This document shows, piece after piece, positions 10,099 through 21,547 of a DNA stretch of 64,000 nt; the first letter of the stretch is position 1; each line of letters begins with the position of its first letter. The stretch spans positions 744,001 to 808,000 of the forward strand of contig CP103030.1 in NCBI GenBank assembly GCA_024752435.1. The letters run 5' to 3'. Under the pieces are notes generated by a model that worked only from the letters and a program-made list of their open reading frames with translations, had not been told where the DNA came from and ran no database searches. This stretch comes from Allantophomopsis cytisporea. Its lineage: Eukaryota > Ascomycota > Leotiomycetes > Phacidiales > Phacidiaceae. The position numbers and the translations under genes were made by a program.

Positions 10099-11837
10099 AT
10101 GTTCCGCTCTCTTTTGGTACCAAGAGCGACCGTCAGGTCTGCTTTCAAGCAGTCAAGGTACTTATCTTTCACCAATCCTCCTCAATGCCTTATACTAATT
10201 GTGCCGTAGCCTTCCGTCTGTCGTCGCCCCTTCTGCCATCGCAAGGTCATCGAAGCGCACTTACGCCACTGAGGCCGGTCAGTTATCTCGGCACTGAGAA
10301 AAGGGATCAAGGCTAACGTATAGTAGAGGAGAAGGACTTAGTCATTATCGGTGGCGGTGTTGCCGGATATGTCGCAGCTATCAAGGCTGGTCAGGAAGGC
10401 CTGAAGGTATACAGCTCCTTGACATGCAATATTGCAACAGAATGATGCTGATCACGATTTTAGGTTACCTGTATCGAGAAGCGCGGAACTTTGGGAGGCA
10501 CATGTTTGAATGTCGGATGTATACCTTCGAAGGCTCTCCTCAACAACTCTCATCTTTATCACCAGATTCTCCACGACACCAAGAACCGCGGTATTGAGGT
10601 CGGCGATGTTAAGCTCAACCTTGCTGCCATGATGCAGTCCAAGGACACAGCTGTTTCTGGTCTTACCAAGGGTGTTGAGTTCCTCTTCAAGAAGAACAAT
10701 GTGGAATACGTCAAAGGCACTGCTACTTTCACTGGCGAACACGAGGTCAAGGTGAACCTCACCGAGGGCGGAGAGAAGACCATTGTCGGAAAGAACATCT
10801 TGATCGCCACCGGTTCGGAGGCCACCCCATTCCCAGGATTGGAGGTAGACGAGAAGAGAATCGTCACCAGCACCGGAGCTATCGCTCTTGAGAAGGTTCC
10901 AGAGAAGCTGGTTGTTATCGGAGGTGGTATCATTGGTCTCGAGATGGCCTCTGTTTGGTCGAGATTGGGTGCAAAGGTTACAGTTGTTGAGTTCTTGGGT
11001 CAAATCGGTGGCCCAGGAATGGACGCCGAGATCGCCAAGTCCGCGCAGAAGATCTTGAAGAAGCAGGGTATTGAGTTCAAGGTTAACACCAAGGTTTTGG
11101 GAGGAGATGCCAGTGGCGAGAAGGTCTCCCTTAAGGTTGAGGCTGCCAAGGGAGGTAAGGAAGAGACTGTAAGAATATCGATATCCAAGACCATGAGACG
11201 GCCACTGACTGTACAATAGCTTGATGCTGACGTCGTTCTCGTTGCTATTGGAAGACGACCATACACCGCTGGTCTCGGTCTTGAGAACATTGGTCTTGAG
11301 ACTGACGACAAGGGAAGACTTGTCATTGATTCAGAGTACCGCACCAAGATCCCACATATTCGAGTTGTTGGTGACTGCACTTTTGGTCCTATGCTCGCGC
11401 ACAAGGCAGAGGAGGAGGCTGTTGCCGTTGTTGAGTACATCCACAAGGGCTACGGACACGTCAACTATGGTGTCATCCCATCCGTTATGTACACCCACCC
11501 AGAAGTCGCCTGGGTTGGTCAGAACGAGCAGGAGGTCAAGGCTTCCGGCGTTAAGTACAAGATTGGAACCTTCCCATTCTCTGCCAACTCCAGAGCGAAG
11601 ACCAACCTTGACACCGAGGGTTTGGTTAAGATTATTGCCGATGCCGAGACTGACAGAATCCTTGGTGCTCACATCATCGGTCCAAACGCTGGTGAGATGA
11701 TTGCTGAGGCCACTTTGGCAATTGAGTACGGTGCTTCCAGCGAGGACATCGCAAGAACATGCCACGCCCATCCAACCTTGGCCGAGGCATTCAAGGAGGC
11801 TGCTATGGCTACCTACGGAAAAGCCATTCACTACTAA
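10099..11837 (+). CDS. LPD1: Dihydrolipoamide dehydrogenase, mitochondrial (E3 of 2-oxoacid dehydrogenases)
   Basis: Five exons: 10099-10157, 10210-10277, 10324-10406, 10464-11168 and 11220-11837, giving 510 residues. The N-terminus (MFRSLLVPRATVRSAFK) is a basic mitochondrial presequence. The FAD Rossmann motif VIIGGGVAGYVAA is followed by the redox disulfide motif GGTCLNVGCIPSK near residues 79-92. A second nucleotide-binding motif, VVIGGGIIGLEMASVW, marks the NAD site. The C-terminal catalytic HAHPTLAEA lies near 486. The enzyme reoxidises dihydrolipoamide in the pyruvate and 2-oxoglutarate dehydrogenases and the glycine cleavage system. The third exon has a tandem TAGTAG acceptor, so one Val may be included or skipped at the presequence boundary. 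Codon use is strongly biased, as expected for an abundant enzyme. Confidence 0.96.
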
Positions 11838-12758
11838 ATGCACATATGACGAGGTGGTTTGTTTATTGAGGGGTGTTTGTTGCTGGGACACTAGACGCCT
11901 AACTGGCAGCATAAACGAGTGGTGCTAGCATCAGGCAAAGCGTGTGCGTTTGTAAGATACGTTAAGCATGAGCGGCTACCTTCGAAAACAATTGATACCT
12001 AGATTCTCTTACTGTTTGCATTCATGAAACTACAAAGTTATATCATATATAAAGCCAACTATCCGAAGTGTGAGTGAGAGGTCTCGGGGCCAATTCAAAA
12101 ACTGAACTCCTATTAGATTCAATAGCGAGCAAACATCACCCTTTTCCTACTACACTTGTATCATTCATGGACCACATTTATGGTAGGAGAGCTGGGTCTT
12201 TCAAGTGTTTGGCAGATAGTTCATCATAATTTTTCTTCCTCCCCCTTTTTTTTCTTTCTTTAAGGATTCAGTCAGTATGCAGCCCTTCATAAATTCATAA
12301 ATTCAGTAGAGCTAGAACACTTCCGATATGAAAAGTAGGTTTCCCGCACTTTTAGTCTCAACACTGGATAATCTATTTGCGGTGTAACTAAAAAGGAGCA
12401 TCACGTGAACCCTTTTCCTACCTAGAGCACCAGAGTACCTGAGGTAAGTACTAGTATGTGTTTGCTCAGCATTGTTCTGAACGAGGCGATTTCTTGCTTG
12501 CACGGCTTGGCAGTGGACCCTGGCGTGCGTGCGCATCCTGGCGCTGCTCGATCAAGTCCCCACACCGCACCACATGTTACTTGTAGCACCATTACTCGAA
12601 GTAAAGCACATACGTCTCAGACCACAAGGTCCTGCCATCATCTTGCCAATCACTCCATTTTCTCTTCTCAGCATTCCACGAAGCTCTACATACAAATGAT
12701 TTAACGACTTTCTTTTTCAGTTTGGAAACTTAATTTTCTCAGGCATTCGAGTCGGAGG
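11838..12758. other. Intergenic region upstream of the sphingolipid desaturase
   Basis: About 920 bases without a supportable gene. It includes a poly-T/C run at about 12227-12261 and a pyrimidine-rich CTTTCTTTTTCAG at 12708-12720 that could be the acceptor of a leader intron just before the desaturase start. Confidence 0.5.
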
Positions 12759-14548
12759 ATGTCTTCCACGAACAGTACGGAGCGGAAGCAGACGGTCCTG
12801 TCGCGTCGCCAAATTGAGGGTCAAATCGCTGATGGCCGCACACTCATCATTGTCGACCAAAAGGTCTTGAAGGTCGACCCATGGCTCAAATACCACCCTG
12901 GAGGAGAAAAGGCCATTCAGCACATGGTTGGAAGAGACGCAACAGATGAAGTTACTGCGTAAGTTCAAGCTGTGGCAAGGCCAGCTTGCAATTGGAATTG
13001 GAATTGGATCCTGAGAATTGTAGACTGACTGAATATATAATGACCAGACTCCACTCCGCTGAAGCCAGAAAACAGATGGAAAGATACCAGATTGGCATAA
13101 TCGAGGGACGATGGAAGAATTTCTTGCCACCTATTCAAGGGGGTACATTTCGTTCGTTCACTGAGACTGTGGATGAGTGTTCCGAGGAAGTCTGCGAGAC
13201 CGAGTCAACAAGCCCAGAGAGCTCACGGGCACCATCTCCTGTATTTGATACCGACGACAAGAATACTCGTCAACGGAGAGCCCCATTGACTGCGGTACCA
13301 CGATCTTCTTCGGTATCATCTGTTTCATCCGCCTCAGTCGTGGATGGAGAAGGGGTTGAAGGTCTCTCATATCTCGACGCTCGAACAAGGAAAGAACTTG
13401 ATCTGGATCTAGTCAAATATCCGTCTCTGGATTCAGACACGCAAGGAGAGATCGTCGCCAAATATCGAATCCTCCAGGACCGAATTCGTTCAGAAGGACT
13501 TTTTGACTGCAACTACATGGCTTATGCTGTAGAATGTGCCCGTTATGCATTTTTCTTTGCCATGATGCTCAAGTGTGTACAATGGGGCTGGTACGGGACG
13601 GGTGGGTTTTTCCTAGGCTGCTTCTGGCATCAGCTTGTGTTCACTGCTCATGATTCTGGGCACATGGGTATCACACATAATTTCACGATCGACACTGCAA
13701 TTGGAATCATAATCGCTGATTTCCTGGGAGGACTTTCTCTTGGATGGTGGAAAAGAAGTCACAATGTCCACCACATCGTCACCAACTCCCCGGAACATGA
13801 TCCCGATATCGAGCATCTTCCTTTTTTTGCTATTTCCCATCGGTTCTTTGACTCCCTTCGATCTACCTATCACGAACGAATTATGCCTTATGATGTCTTC
13901 GCTAAGTTCTTCGTGCGCTATCAAGCATATTTGTACTACCCAGTTCTTACCCTTGGCCGCTTCAATCTGTATGTTTTATCTTGGGAATACCTTATTCGGG
14001 GAATGGGACCAAGAAAGGGCCCTGCATGGTGGCATCGTTGGTTCGAGTTTGCGGGTCAAGTTTTCTTCTGGTACTGGTTTGGCTACAAGCTTGTCTATCA
14101 GTCTATTGATTCAGGGTGGGGTCGTTTTGCCTTCATCATGATCAGCCATATGGTTACAGCACCCTTACACGTTCAAATTACCCTGTCTCACTTTGCCATG
14201 AGCACAGCTGAAGTGGGACCTGCAGAGTCCTTTCCACAGAAGATGCTTCGTACAACAATGGATGTTGACTGCCCACAATGGCTTGATTTCTTCCATGGCG
14301 GATTGCAATTCCAGGCGGTCCATCATATGTTTCCTCGTATCCCAAGACATAATCTCCGTGCAACACAGAAGCTTGTACAAGAATATTGTGAGGATGTGGG
14401 TATTCCATATGCGCTGTTCAGCTTCGTGGATGGTAACAAGGAAGTTATCGGAAGGCTAGGTGATATTGCCAAACAAGCTACAATCCTGGCGAAGTGCCAG
14501 AAGACAATTGCTGAGAGAGGCGACCTTTTGCACGCGCACAGCCATTGA
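12759..14548 (+). CDS. Delta-8 sphingolipid (long-chain base) desaturase with N-terminal cytochrome b5
   Basis: Two exons, 12759-12958 and 13048-14548, give 566 residues. The N-terminal cytochrome b5 domain carries the heme-binding HPGG near residue 45. A Ser-rich linker follows, then a membrane desaturase with the three histidine boxes: HDSGH near 267, HNVHH near 304 and QAVHH near 489. The Gln replacing the first His of the third box is typical of cytochrome-b5-fused front-end and sphingolipid desaturases. The likely product is the 8-unsaturated sphingoid base used for fungal glucosylceramides, made at the ER membrane. Several hydrophobic segments lie between the boxes. An 89-nt intron splits the cytochrome domain and restores EVTALHSAEARKQM. 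A related fatty-acid front-end specificity cannot be excluded by sequence alone. Confidence 0.9.
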
Positions 14549-15482
14549 ATCTTTGCGGTGGTACCAGACGCATATATTGGCGTTGAGGTTTTTCCTGCAC
14601 AAAATTTTGGATCAAAAGAATTAGACATTTGAGATAGGTTTGAATGCATCAGTTCAATTATGACTGCCTGCGGGTGACTTGTAGACGATCTCAAGCGTGC
14701 TCATGAGTAACAGAATATGTGTTATTCTAATAGAGAGATATATATTGGACTTTTTGAATACTTATATCTCATCCTATCCGTGAAATATGGGGTAACTTTT
14801 GTGAAGCTGAACTGTAACATAAATAACAATAGCTATAGAACACATTAACAATATTATACTGATCATATCAACCATGAAAACCCGTAAGACGAAGTAAGAA
14901 TGTTATTGTGATTGTCGTTATATCAATTTATAGAGGGAAAGAATAGTCTTCTACATCAACAATACCGCACACATCTTGGCATACAAGCTTGAATTGAGCT
15001 AAACGTGGGGTTGGTGGATCGTCTACTGAGGCGGCAGGAATCAGGGACGCAACGCCTGCCGTTGTTGAGGGACTGACGAAGCAGTTTACCGCTTCGTACA
15101 CCAAAAAGCTAAAGACGTAAGTACCAACCGCACACACCACCTACAACCATAGCTTCCGTGCTCCTGTCTTCCTCCAACTACTCTACTGAACCGCTGCACT
15201 TCTTCCATTTGCTGATCTACAGTTCCAACGATCATGATTCCTTGATATATTTCACCAACAGCGACCCGACTTGCTTGTTCCTACGAGACATTGGACCTTA
15301 CGTAAGCTCGGGGAGGGTTTTCGCGCAAAGGGAATTGAGGCACGAAAAGGCCTATCTCCCTCCAGCTTGATTGGACGCAGTCCAAGCCAGCATAGCTGTG
15401 CACCGATTCTATCAACAACGCAAACGGACCGTGGGGGCATAACAGCTCTCAGAATTCTGAGCACTGCTCTCCAGCAATCGCC
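14549..15482. other. Intergenic region upstream of VAC14
   Basis: About 930 bases. The first half is AT-rich and probably includes the desaturase 3' end. The second half is likely the VAC14 promoter and leader. Short open frames (for example 15158-15370) have no recognisable content. Confidence 0.5.
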
Positions 15483-18400
15483 ATGGATGTTAGTATTCAG
15501 CGCGCCCTGAATGACAAGCTCTACGATAAGAGAAAAGTCGGCGCTCTCGAGTAAGTCACATGCATATAAAAGACATACACATGCCTCATGTGACATGAGT
15601 TGACTTTGGCAGTCTCGAGCGTATCATCAGAGAACTTAGTCTGAACAAGGACTATGACAAGATCAAGAAGATTATCCAACAACTATGCAATGACTATGCA
15701 TATGCTGTCCATCAACCTCATGCAAGAAATGGAGGTCTCATTGGTTTGGCTGCCGCAGCTATTGCTCTTGGCCCTGTATGTTGCATTGCGCAAACGCTTT
15801 TTGCGAGCAGAACTGACTACCTTTGTAGGAACTAGCTCGATATCTGGACGAAATTGTACCGCCTGTACTTGCTTGTTTCACAGACCAAGATGCACGTGTT
15901 CGATACTATGCTTGTGAAAGTATGTATAATATTGCTAAGGTTGCCAAAGGAGAGGTGCTCCCTTACTTCAATGACATCTTTGATGCCCTCTGTAAGGTAT
16001 GTTGACCAGTTCCACATGAAGTGCTATAAATTGAGGGTCTATATTAATTGTTCTCAGCTTGGTGCCGACTCTGAACTGTCTGTCAAGAACGGTGCAGAAC
16101 TCCTTGATCGACTGGTTAAAGATATTGTTTCAGAGTCTGCTGCCACATATGTTTCAGTGCTACATACTAATGACGATGAAAACTATGACAATGAGAGAAC
16201 CGATGAAGAATCTCTTGAATATCCTACAGCGTTTTCTCTGTCCAAATTCATTCCCCTACTTAAGGAGCGCATCTATGTTCTCAATCCATTTACACGCACA
16301 TTCCTAGTAGGCTGGATCACCCTACTGGACTCCATCCCGGATTTAGAATTAGTGGCTTACTTGCCAGAGTTTCTTGGTGGTCTTTTCCGGTTTCTAAGTG
16401 ATCCCAATCGTGATGTGCACGTTGCCACGCAAGGAGCTCTCGAGAGATTCTTGTCGGAAATCAAGCGCATCTCACGTGTCAAGAAAGGAATTGAAGACAG
16501 CCGAAGGTCTCGAAGTGATGGTAGAGCACGACACACAGACTCTTCCGGCAGCTTGAGTGGGGATGTTGATCCAGAAGAGTCTCATGAGGGAGATAGCGAT
16601 TCCTTGACGGCTAATGATGAGAAAGATGTGAGTAGCGATGATGACTGGATTCCAGGCCAAGATGTACAGGTCAATCATAAGGAAATTCTCGAGATTCTCA
16701 CTGCGAACCTTGATTCTCCTTTGGAAGAAGACAGCCTTCTTGAGTCATTGCGATGGATAGTGGAGTTCCTTGACATATGCCCAGAGGAGGTCCTACCATT
16801 TGCACCAAAAATTCTTGCTCATTTGCTACCGGCCATGGCTAGCGGAGTTGACACCATCAGGCAAGCTGCCGCAAGAGTCAACACATCCCTCATGGATTAT
16901 GTTGTGTCTCTAGGGGATGAGGGTGCGTCTACTGAACCCGCCGCAACCATTCCATCCAAGACACCGACTTCAATGATGAAAGATGCTGTCAACAACGATA
17001 GAAGGGATTCTTCAAACACTCGAGGATCTCTGTCTAGCTCACGCGAGTTAGATGTCAAGAGAGAGACTGATACTCAGACACCCCCACCAGCATACAAATC
17101 ACCGACTCCTCCAGAACAGGAGCATGTCGACCTCGACTATGCTGCAGCAGTTAATTCACTAACCTTACTTTTTCTCAATGATCATGAGGCCACAAGAGTG
17201 GCAGCTCTTACCTGGCTTCTCATGCTACATAGAAAAGCCCCGCGAAAAGTCCTTGCATTCAATGATGGCACATTCCCGGCGCTGCTCAAGACTCTGTCAG
17301 ATCCTTCAGAAGCAGTAGTGGAAAGAGATCTTCAGTTACTATCACAAATCTCCCGAAATAGTGAAGACGACTATTTTACTTCCTTCATGGTGAATTTGTT
17401 ACAGCTATTCTCTACTGACAGAAAACTGCTCGAGACTCGAGGAAACCTAATCATTCGCCAGCTATGTGTTAGTCTTAGTGCCGAGCGAATCTACCGTACA
17501 TTGGCGGATTGCATCGAGAAAGAAGAGGACCTTGAATTTGCTAGTATCATGGTCCAAAACCTGAACAACAACCTTATCACAGCTCCTCAACTTGCAGAAC
17601 TTCGAAAAAGACTTCGAAATCTGGAGACACGGGTGCGTGAGTCATTTTATGGTTTAATGGTATTTTCTAATCATTCAATAGGATGGGCAGACGTTTTTCG
17701 TGGCTCTATTCAGGTCATGGTGCTATAATGCTGTCGCCACGTTCTCACTATGTCTTCTAGCGCAAGCTTATGAACAAGCCTACAATCTGCTTCAAATATT
17801 GTAAGATTCATACCATAAAATCCATTACAGCAACTGATAGAAATAGTGCCGAGCTCGAAATGACTGTGAACATGCTTATACAAATCGACAAGCTTGTCCA
17901 ATTACTTGAGTCCCCGGTCTTCACATGTAAAGTCACTCTTTTGTTCCTTAAGTACTACTAACACGTTATAGATTTGCGACTTCAACTCCTCGAACCAGAG
18001 AAGCATCCGCATCTGTATAAATGTTTATATGGGCTTTTGATGCTTCTACCACAATCCTCCGCTTTCGCAGCGTTGAAAAATCGGCTGAATAGCGTAAGCG
18101 CGATAGGCTATTTACACATTGCACCTCGAGCGTATGTCCTCCCCATTTCTCAATCCCGTAACAATAATGTAGTGGTGGAGGCGGTTTCCAATCTTAATTT
18201 TCATCAACGTCAAAAAAGCGTCACGACGGAAACTCATGGACCTTCTTCGTTTAGCGCACCAACCCCAACTGGGACCTCTTATGATAGGCCCAACAGGCTT
18301 AAGGGCCGAGAGGAAGGGGGTATTAAGTGGAACGAGTTATTGGAAAAGTTCAAGGCAGTCCAGGAACGGGCGAGGAGAGCACAGAGGCCAGGAGGTGATC

Positions 18401-18615
18401 AAGATGATGTGGGGTTGGGAGACCCGAAAAGCTCGGAGCTCGACGCAAAGGCTCTAAAGGACTTGTCTAGGATGCAGGGCGCAGGAACTCCGCCTACGAA
18501 GGAATCAGGCCCTTCGACTACGGGGACAGCTACGCCAAGCCACAAGACAAGATCAAGTTTGGGGCGATTAGGAAGGCTTGGCGGTGGAATGGCAGGTGGA
18601 AGACAGAAGCGATAA
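15483..18615 (+). CDS. VAC14: VAC14, scaffold of the PI(3,5)P2-producing Fab1/PIKfyve complex
   Basis: Seven exons: 15483-15550, 15613-15775, 15829-15996, 16058-17632, 17682-17800, 17847-17926 and 17972-18615, giving 938 residues. The N-terminus is classic VAC14: MDVSIQRALNDKLYDKRKVG, then LERIIRELSLNKDYDKIKKI and a HEAT-repeat segment with GGLIGLAAAAIALG. The C-terminal part has the conserved LLQIFAELEMTVNMLIQIDKL and LEPEKHPHLYKCLYGLLMLLPQ. VAC14 forms the ring that holds the lipid kinase Fab1 and phosphatase Fig4 on vacuole and endosome membranes. Ser/Glu-rich insertions near residues 330-400 and 480-560 vary in fungi. A GTATGT at 18132 begins a possible further intron, but removal to the nearest acceptor would create a stop, so I read through it. 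The gene converges on HAUS1 with 78 bp between stops. Confidence 0.93.
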
Positions 18616-18693
18616 TCATAACTTAGATAGTGTATGTGGCGTCAAAGTCTGATATTACCCATCCATTGGCGGATCTATACAACATGCAACATA

Positions 18694-19578
18694 TTAATGG
18701 CCCTTTCTGGGGCTTTCTCTTTCGACTAAACCCTCGAACATCATGTCTCTCTTTCTGGTCAATTCTTTAAGTTCGACTTTCAAGCTCTCAACCTCCAGCC
18801 TAGCCAAGTCTATATCATGTGGCAGGCCGTGGTAACTCTTGACTTGGGCATCCAATTCTTTGATCATACCCAGTAACTCATTGAATTTCTTTTCCTCCCC
18901 TTGGACATCCTGAATTGTGGGCTTCGGTGTACCGCTTGTAGCAGTAAGCATTGAGACCTGCTTTTGTAGGGTAGGTAACTTCGAAGCAATCGCCTTCGAT
19001 TTGCGTTGAGTATCTAATGTCTCCTTTGCAATACCTGCTGGAGCCTTGAAAGCCTCGCTGTGCAACTCCTCAATGAGACAACTAAGCCTTGTGGTTTCTC
19101 GATCTAAATGTTTTTGAAGAGCCGTGACACGGTCAGTTGCTTGGTCTAGAGAGAACGATGTGGCTTGTAGATCGATGATCTTTCTTGCCAGATTCTCCGT
19201 GCTAGCTGTTGGCACATTTAATAAGACACCCACAGAAGCCAGAGTATCGAGACTCATCTGGCCTTCTTTTGTCAATGCGTCTTCCAGTGCATCGAGTATT
19301 TCCGCATGCGGATCTGCTTCCTCGGTTTCCTTGAGTTCTTGCACCGCCTTCTCTTCGACTTTATTTAACAGGTCGCGCTCTTCATCTGCTGTCTCATTGT
19401 GTGATGCCAGTGCTAATAACGCCTTCAATGTATCGGCATTGCGCTCGAATGGTGGTGGGGTTTGGGGATGGTATTTGCTGCTTAGCCAGGAGTCGACGTA
19501 GGACCATTCTTTGGCTGCTGCGAGTTGTTGTCGAGCTACTGAAGGAGAAAATATGGCAGTTGGGGATAGATGTGCCAT
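18694..19578 (-). CDS. HAUS augmin-like complex subunit 1
   Basis: A single exon of 294 residues, predicted almost wholly helical with coiled-coil stretches. The N-terminal FSPSVARQQLAAAKEWSYVD followed by PPFERNADTLKALLALA fits the fungal HAUS1 family. Augmin recruits gamma-tubulin to existing microtubules and promotes branching nucleation in the spindle. The start at 19578 gives MAHLSPTAIFSPS. The family call rests on recognition of this N-terminal pattern and the coiled-coil length, so it is less firm than for the enzymes nearby. The gene is convergent with VAC14. Confidence 0.75.
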   Translation of the reverse strand: MAHLSPTAIFSPSVARQQLAAAKEWSYVDSWLSSKYHPQTPPPFERNADTLKALLALASHNETADEERDLLNKVEEKAVQELKETEEADPHAEILDALEDALTKEGQMSLDTLASVGVLLNVPTASTENLARKIIDLQATSFSLDQATDRVTALQKHLDRETTRLSCLIEELHSEAFKAPAGIAKETLDTQRKSKAIASKLPTLQKQVSMLTATSGTPKPTIQDVQGEEKKFNELLGMIKELDAQVKSYHGLPHDIDLARLEVESLKVELKELTRKRDMMFEGLVERESPRKGH

Positions 19579-20583
19579 ATCTGATCGATTGTGCGTTGTG
19601 TTCTATATATTGTGGTGTCTCAGGATCGTAGTTAGATTTGTGGTCAGCGTTGTCCCTAATGTAGGTATCGGCGATTGTTTACATTCAGCCTTGCGATGGT
19701 CACTGGTACCTAAAAGTGGGACCCGATGTAATTGGATAGGGCCACAGCCACGCCCGAGTTAAGAAAGTCATGTGCTTTACCAAGGTGCCTAGATAGGTAT
19801 GGAGCCAATGGCCGCTCAGCTTTGAGTTATATTTACATGTTAGTATATTTGGTGCTTGTAGTTCTACATGAAATTAGCTTTGCAAACATACACGGCTTGA
19901 TCTGTTTCTTTAAGAAAGACAATTGTTTAAGTTTGAATAAATTCTTCTACTTTCTAAGTTTATGATAGCTACTATATATATATATATATATATCCTTCTG
20001 ACTTACTCTTCTAAAGAAGAATTTCTTAAAGATTTTATTTTATCTACTTTCCTTTCAATGGCTTTACAAGTATATTGTATTACTTGAAATCTATTGGGCT
20101 CTATAAAATAGGCTGATATTTGTTTCATCTTTATAGGTAGCTACTATATTCTTAAAAAACTTATTAGCTTAGTTTTTTTCATTAGTAGTACTTTATTTAC
20201 AAATATAGGCTTTTAAAAGTATTGCTTATATTATATTAGATATGGAAATATCATCAAACAGAGTTGAGTAATAAAATTGTCAAAAAAATATATATATATA
20301 TATATAAATAAAAAAACCAACTAATAGTCGACATATTACAGACTACTAGCTATTGTAGCTATAATACTACTTCGTTAACGTATTGTATCTAGTCAGTTTA
20401 TTACTACTATCCTTAAGAGCTCAATAGATGAGATAAGAATATGATAGCTTGTTGTACAAGTTGTTGGAGAGAACTATAATGACTTTTTCAACGTTGAGAG
20501 TAGTATAGTTATAATGTAGTTCTATATATTCATATCATTGATATGGTTTTCATAATTTGCTCCGTCTTTCACTAGTTCTCTAC
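19579..20583. other. AT-rich intergenic block with TA dinucleotide runs
   Basis: The first ~250 bases are ordinary promoter-like sequence. From about 19840 to 20580 the DNA becomes strongly AT-rich, with (TA)n runs at about 19973-19993 and 20288-20306 and no coding signal. The composition contrasts with the flanking genes and resembles sequence degraded by repeat-induced point mutation, although no source element is recognisable. Confidence 0.65.
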
Positions 20584-21021
20584 TTAGAAAATTTTTGTCT
20601 CATAGCCAACCATAAGCCGCAGGTCCACTCGATCAAACATGTAATCTTCGTCTGGCTTGATCTTCTCTAAATACTCAGGGTCCGCAAAAGCTTGCTCGAA
20701 AATTTCCATGCTCGGCACCAGAAATTCGGCGCATCCGTCGAAGGTTACTCCTCCCGAAGCATTATACGCTGTAGTCGTCGCTATGCCATCCGAAGGAAGG
20801 TGGATCTTGGAGTAGAGTCAGAATTTGTAAGAGAGATAGGGGTGGGACGAACATGCCTGAACATAGGATACCACGCCAACGCGCTTCAAAAAAGGCGAGA
20901 CCAGGGGGCCATGTATATTAGCCCAGTGGTCGTGAAATTCTTTCTCTGAAAGTTCGGGACGGCGCTTTATAAAGCAGTTAATACGTAGCAAGTTATTAAT
21001 GGGAAATTGGGAGGTGGCCAT
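20584..21021 (-). CDS. EthD-domain protein (dimeric alpha/beta barrel)
   Basis: Two exons on the minus strand, 21021-20857 and 20805-20584, give 128 residues. The first exon has the EthD hallmark LSEKEFHDHWANIHGPL, and the second ends LRLMVGYETKIF. EthD-like small proteins occur in fungal polyketide clusters as decarboxylase/cyclase-type helpers and in oxidative catabolism; the exact substrate cannot be told. Joining the exons requires removal of 51 nt that starts GCATGT and ends CCAAG, so a GC-AG intron is the best fit and yields VSYVQIHLPSDG. A GT six bases upstream also keeps frame but has a poor donor and drops two residues. The start is taken at 21021 (MATSQFPINNLLRI); an in-frame ATG at 21072 is less likely. 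Confidence 0.78.
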
Positions 21022-21547
21022 GGTGTTGACTGTAATAAGTAGATGTTGACATGAAGGTTGGGAAAGAGTCAACAGAAGAGAGCCGAATAAGGGCCTTTGA
21101 ACAAAAGATTATGGATGTATTATTAGATACGCTGCTCTGTTTCAACACTTCAAAGGGTTATGAGAATTAACAAGAGCCTTATATAACTTGAAGTTAACGG
21201 CTAAGAGTATGACATTGATTACCAATAATGAAGATTCGAAATTTATCAGGATTCCAAGGATTTGTCTTGGATCTTGGACTACTCAGAGACTACAAGGGGA
21301 TGCGGTTTGTAATACGTATTTTGCTCAGCTCGGAACTCCGGTTCACGCTGATACAATCATCAAGTGATAGTTCGCTGATAAATTCGAAAATGAAAGATTG
21401 AAGTTCTTGGTCAGATCCCGATTATCTCACAATGTCTACCAGCCAGACATCACTTATTATTCAGGCGCATTGCTCCACAAACCACCTCGTTGAGATCCAT
21501 ATCCACCTTTTACAAAGCAACAAAGTTGCTATATTTTCTCTAAGATC

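Noticed and set aside
15910..15920. Intron donor GTATGT inside VAC14 exon 3
   Set aside because: Reading through gives YACESMYNIAKVAKGE, which fits the HEAT repeat, and the real donor follows at 15997.
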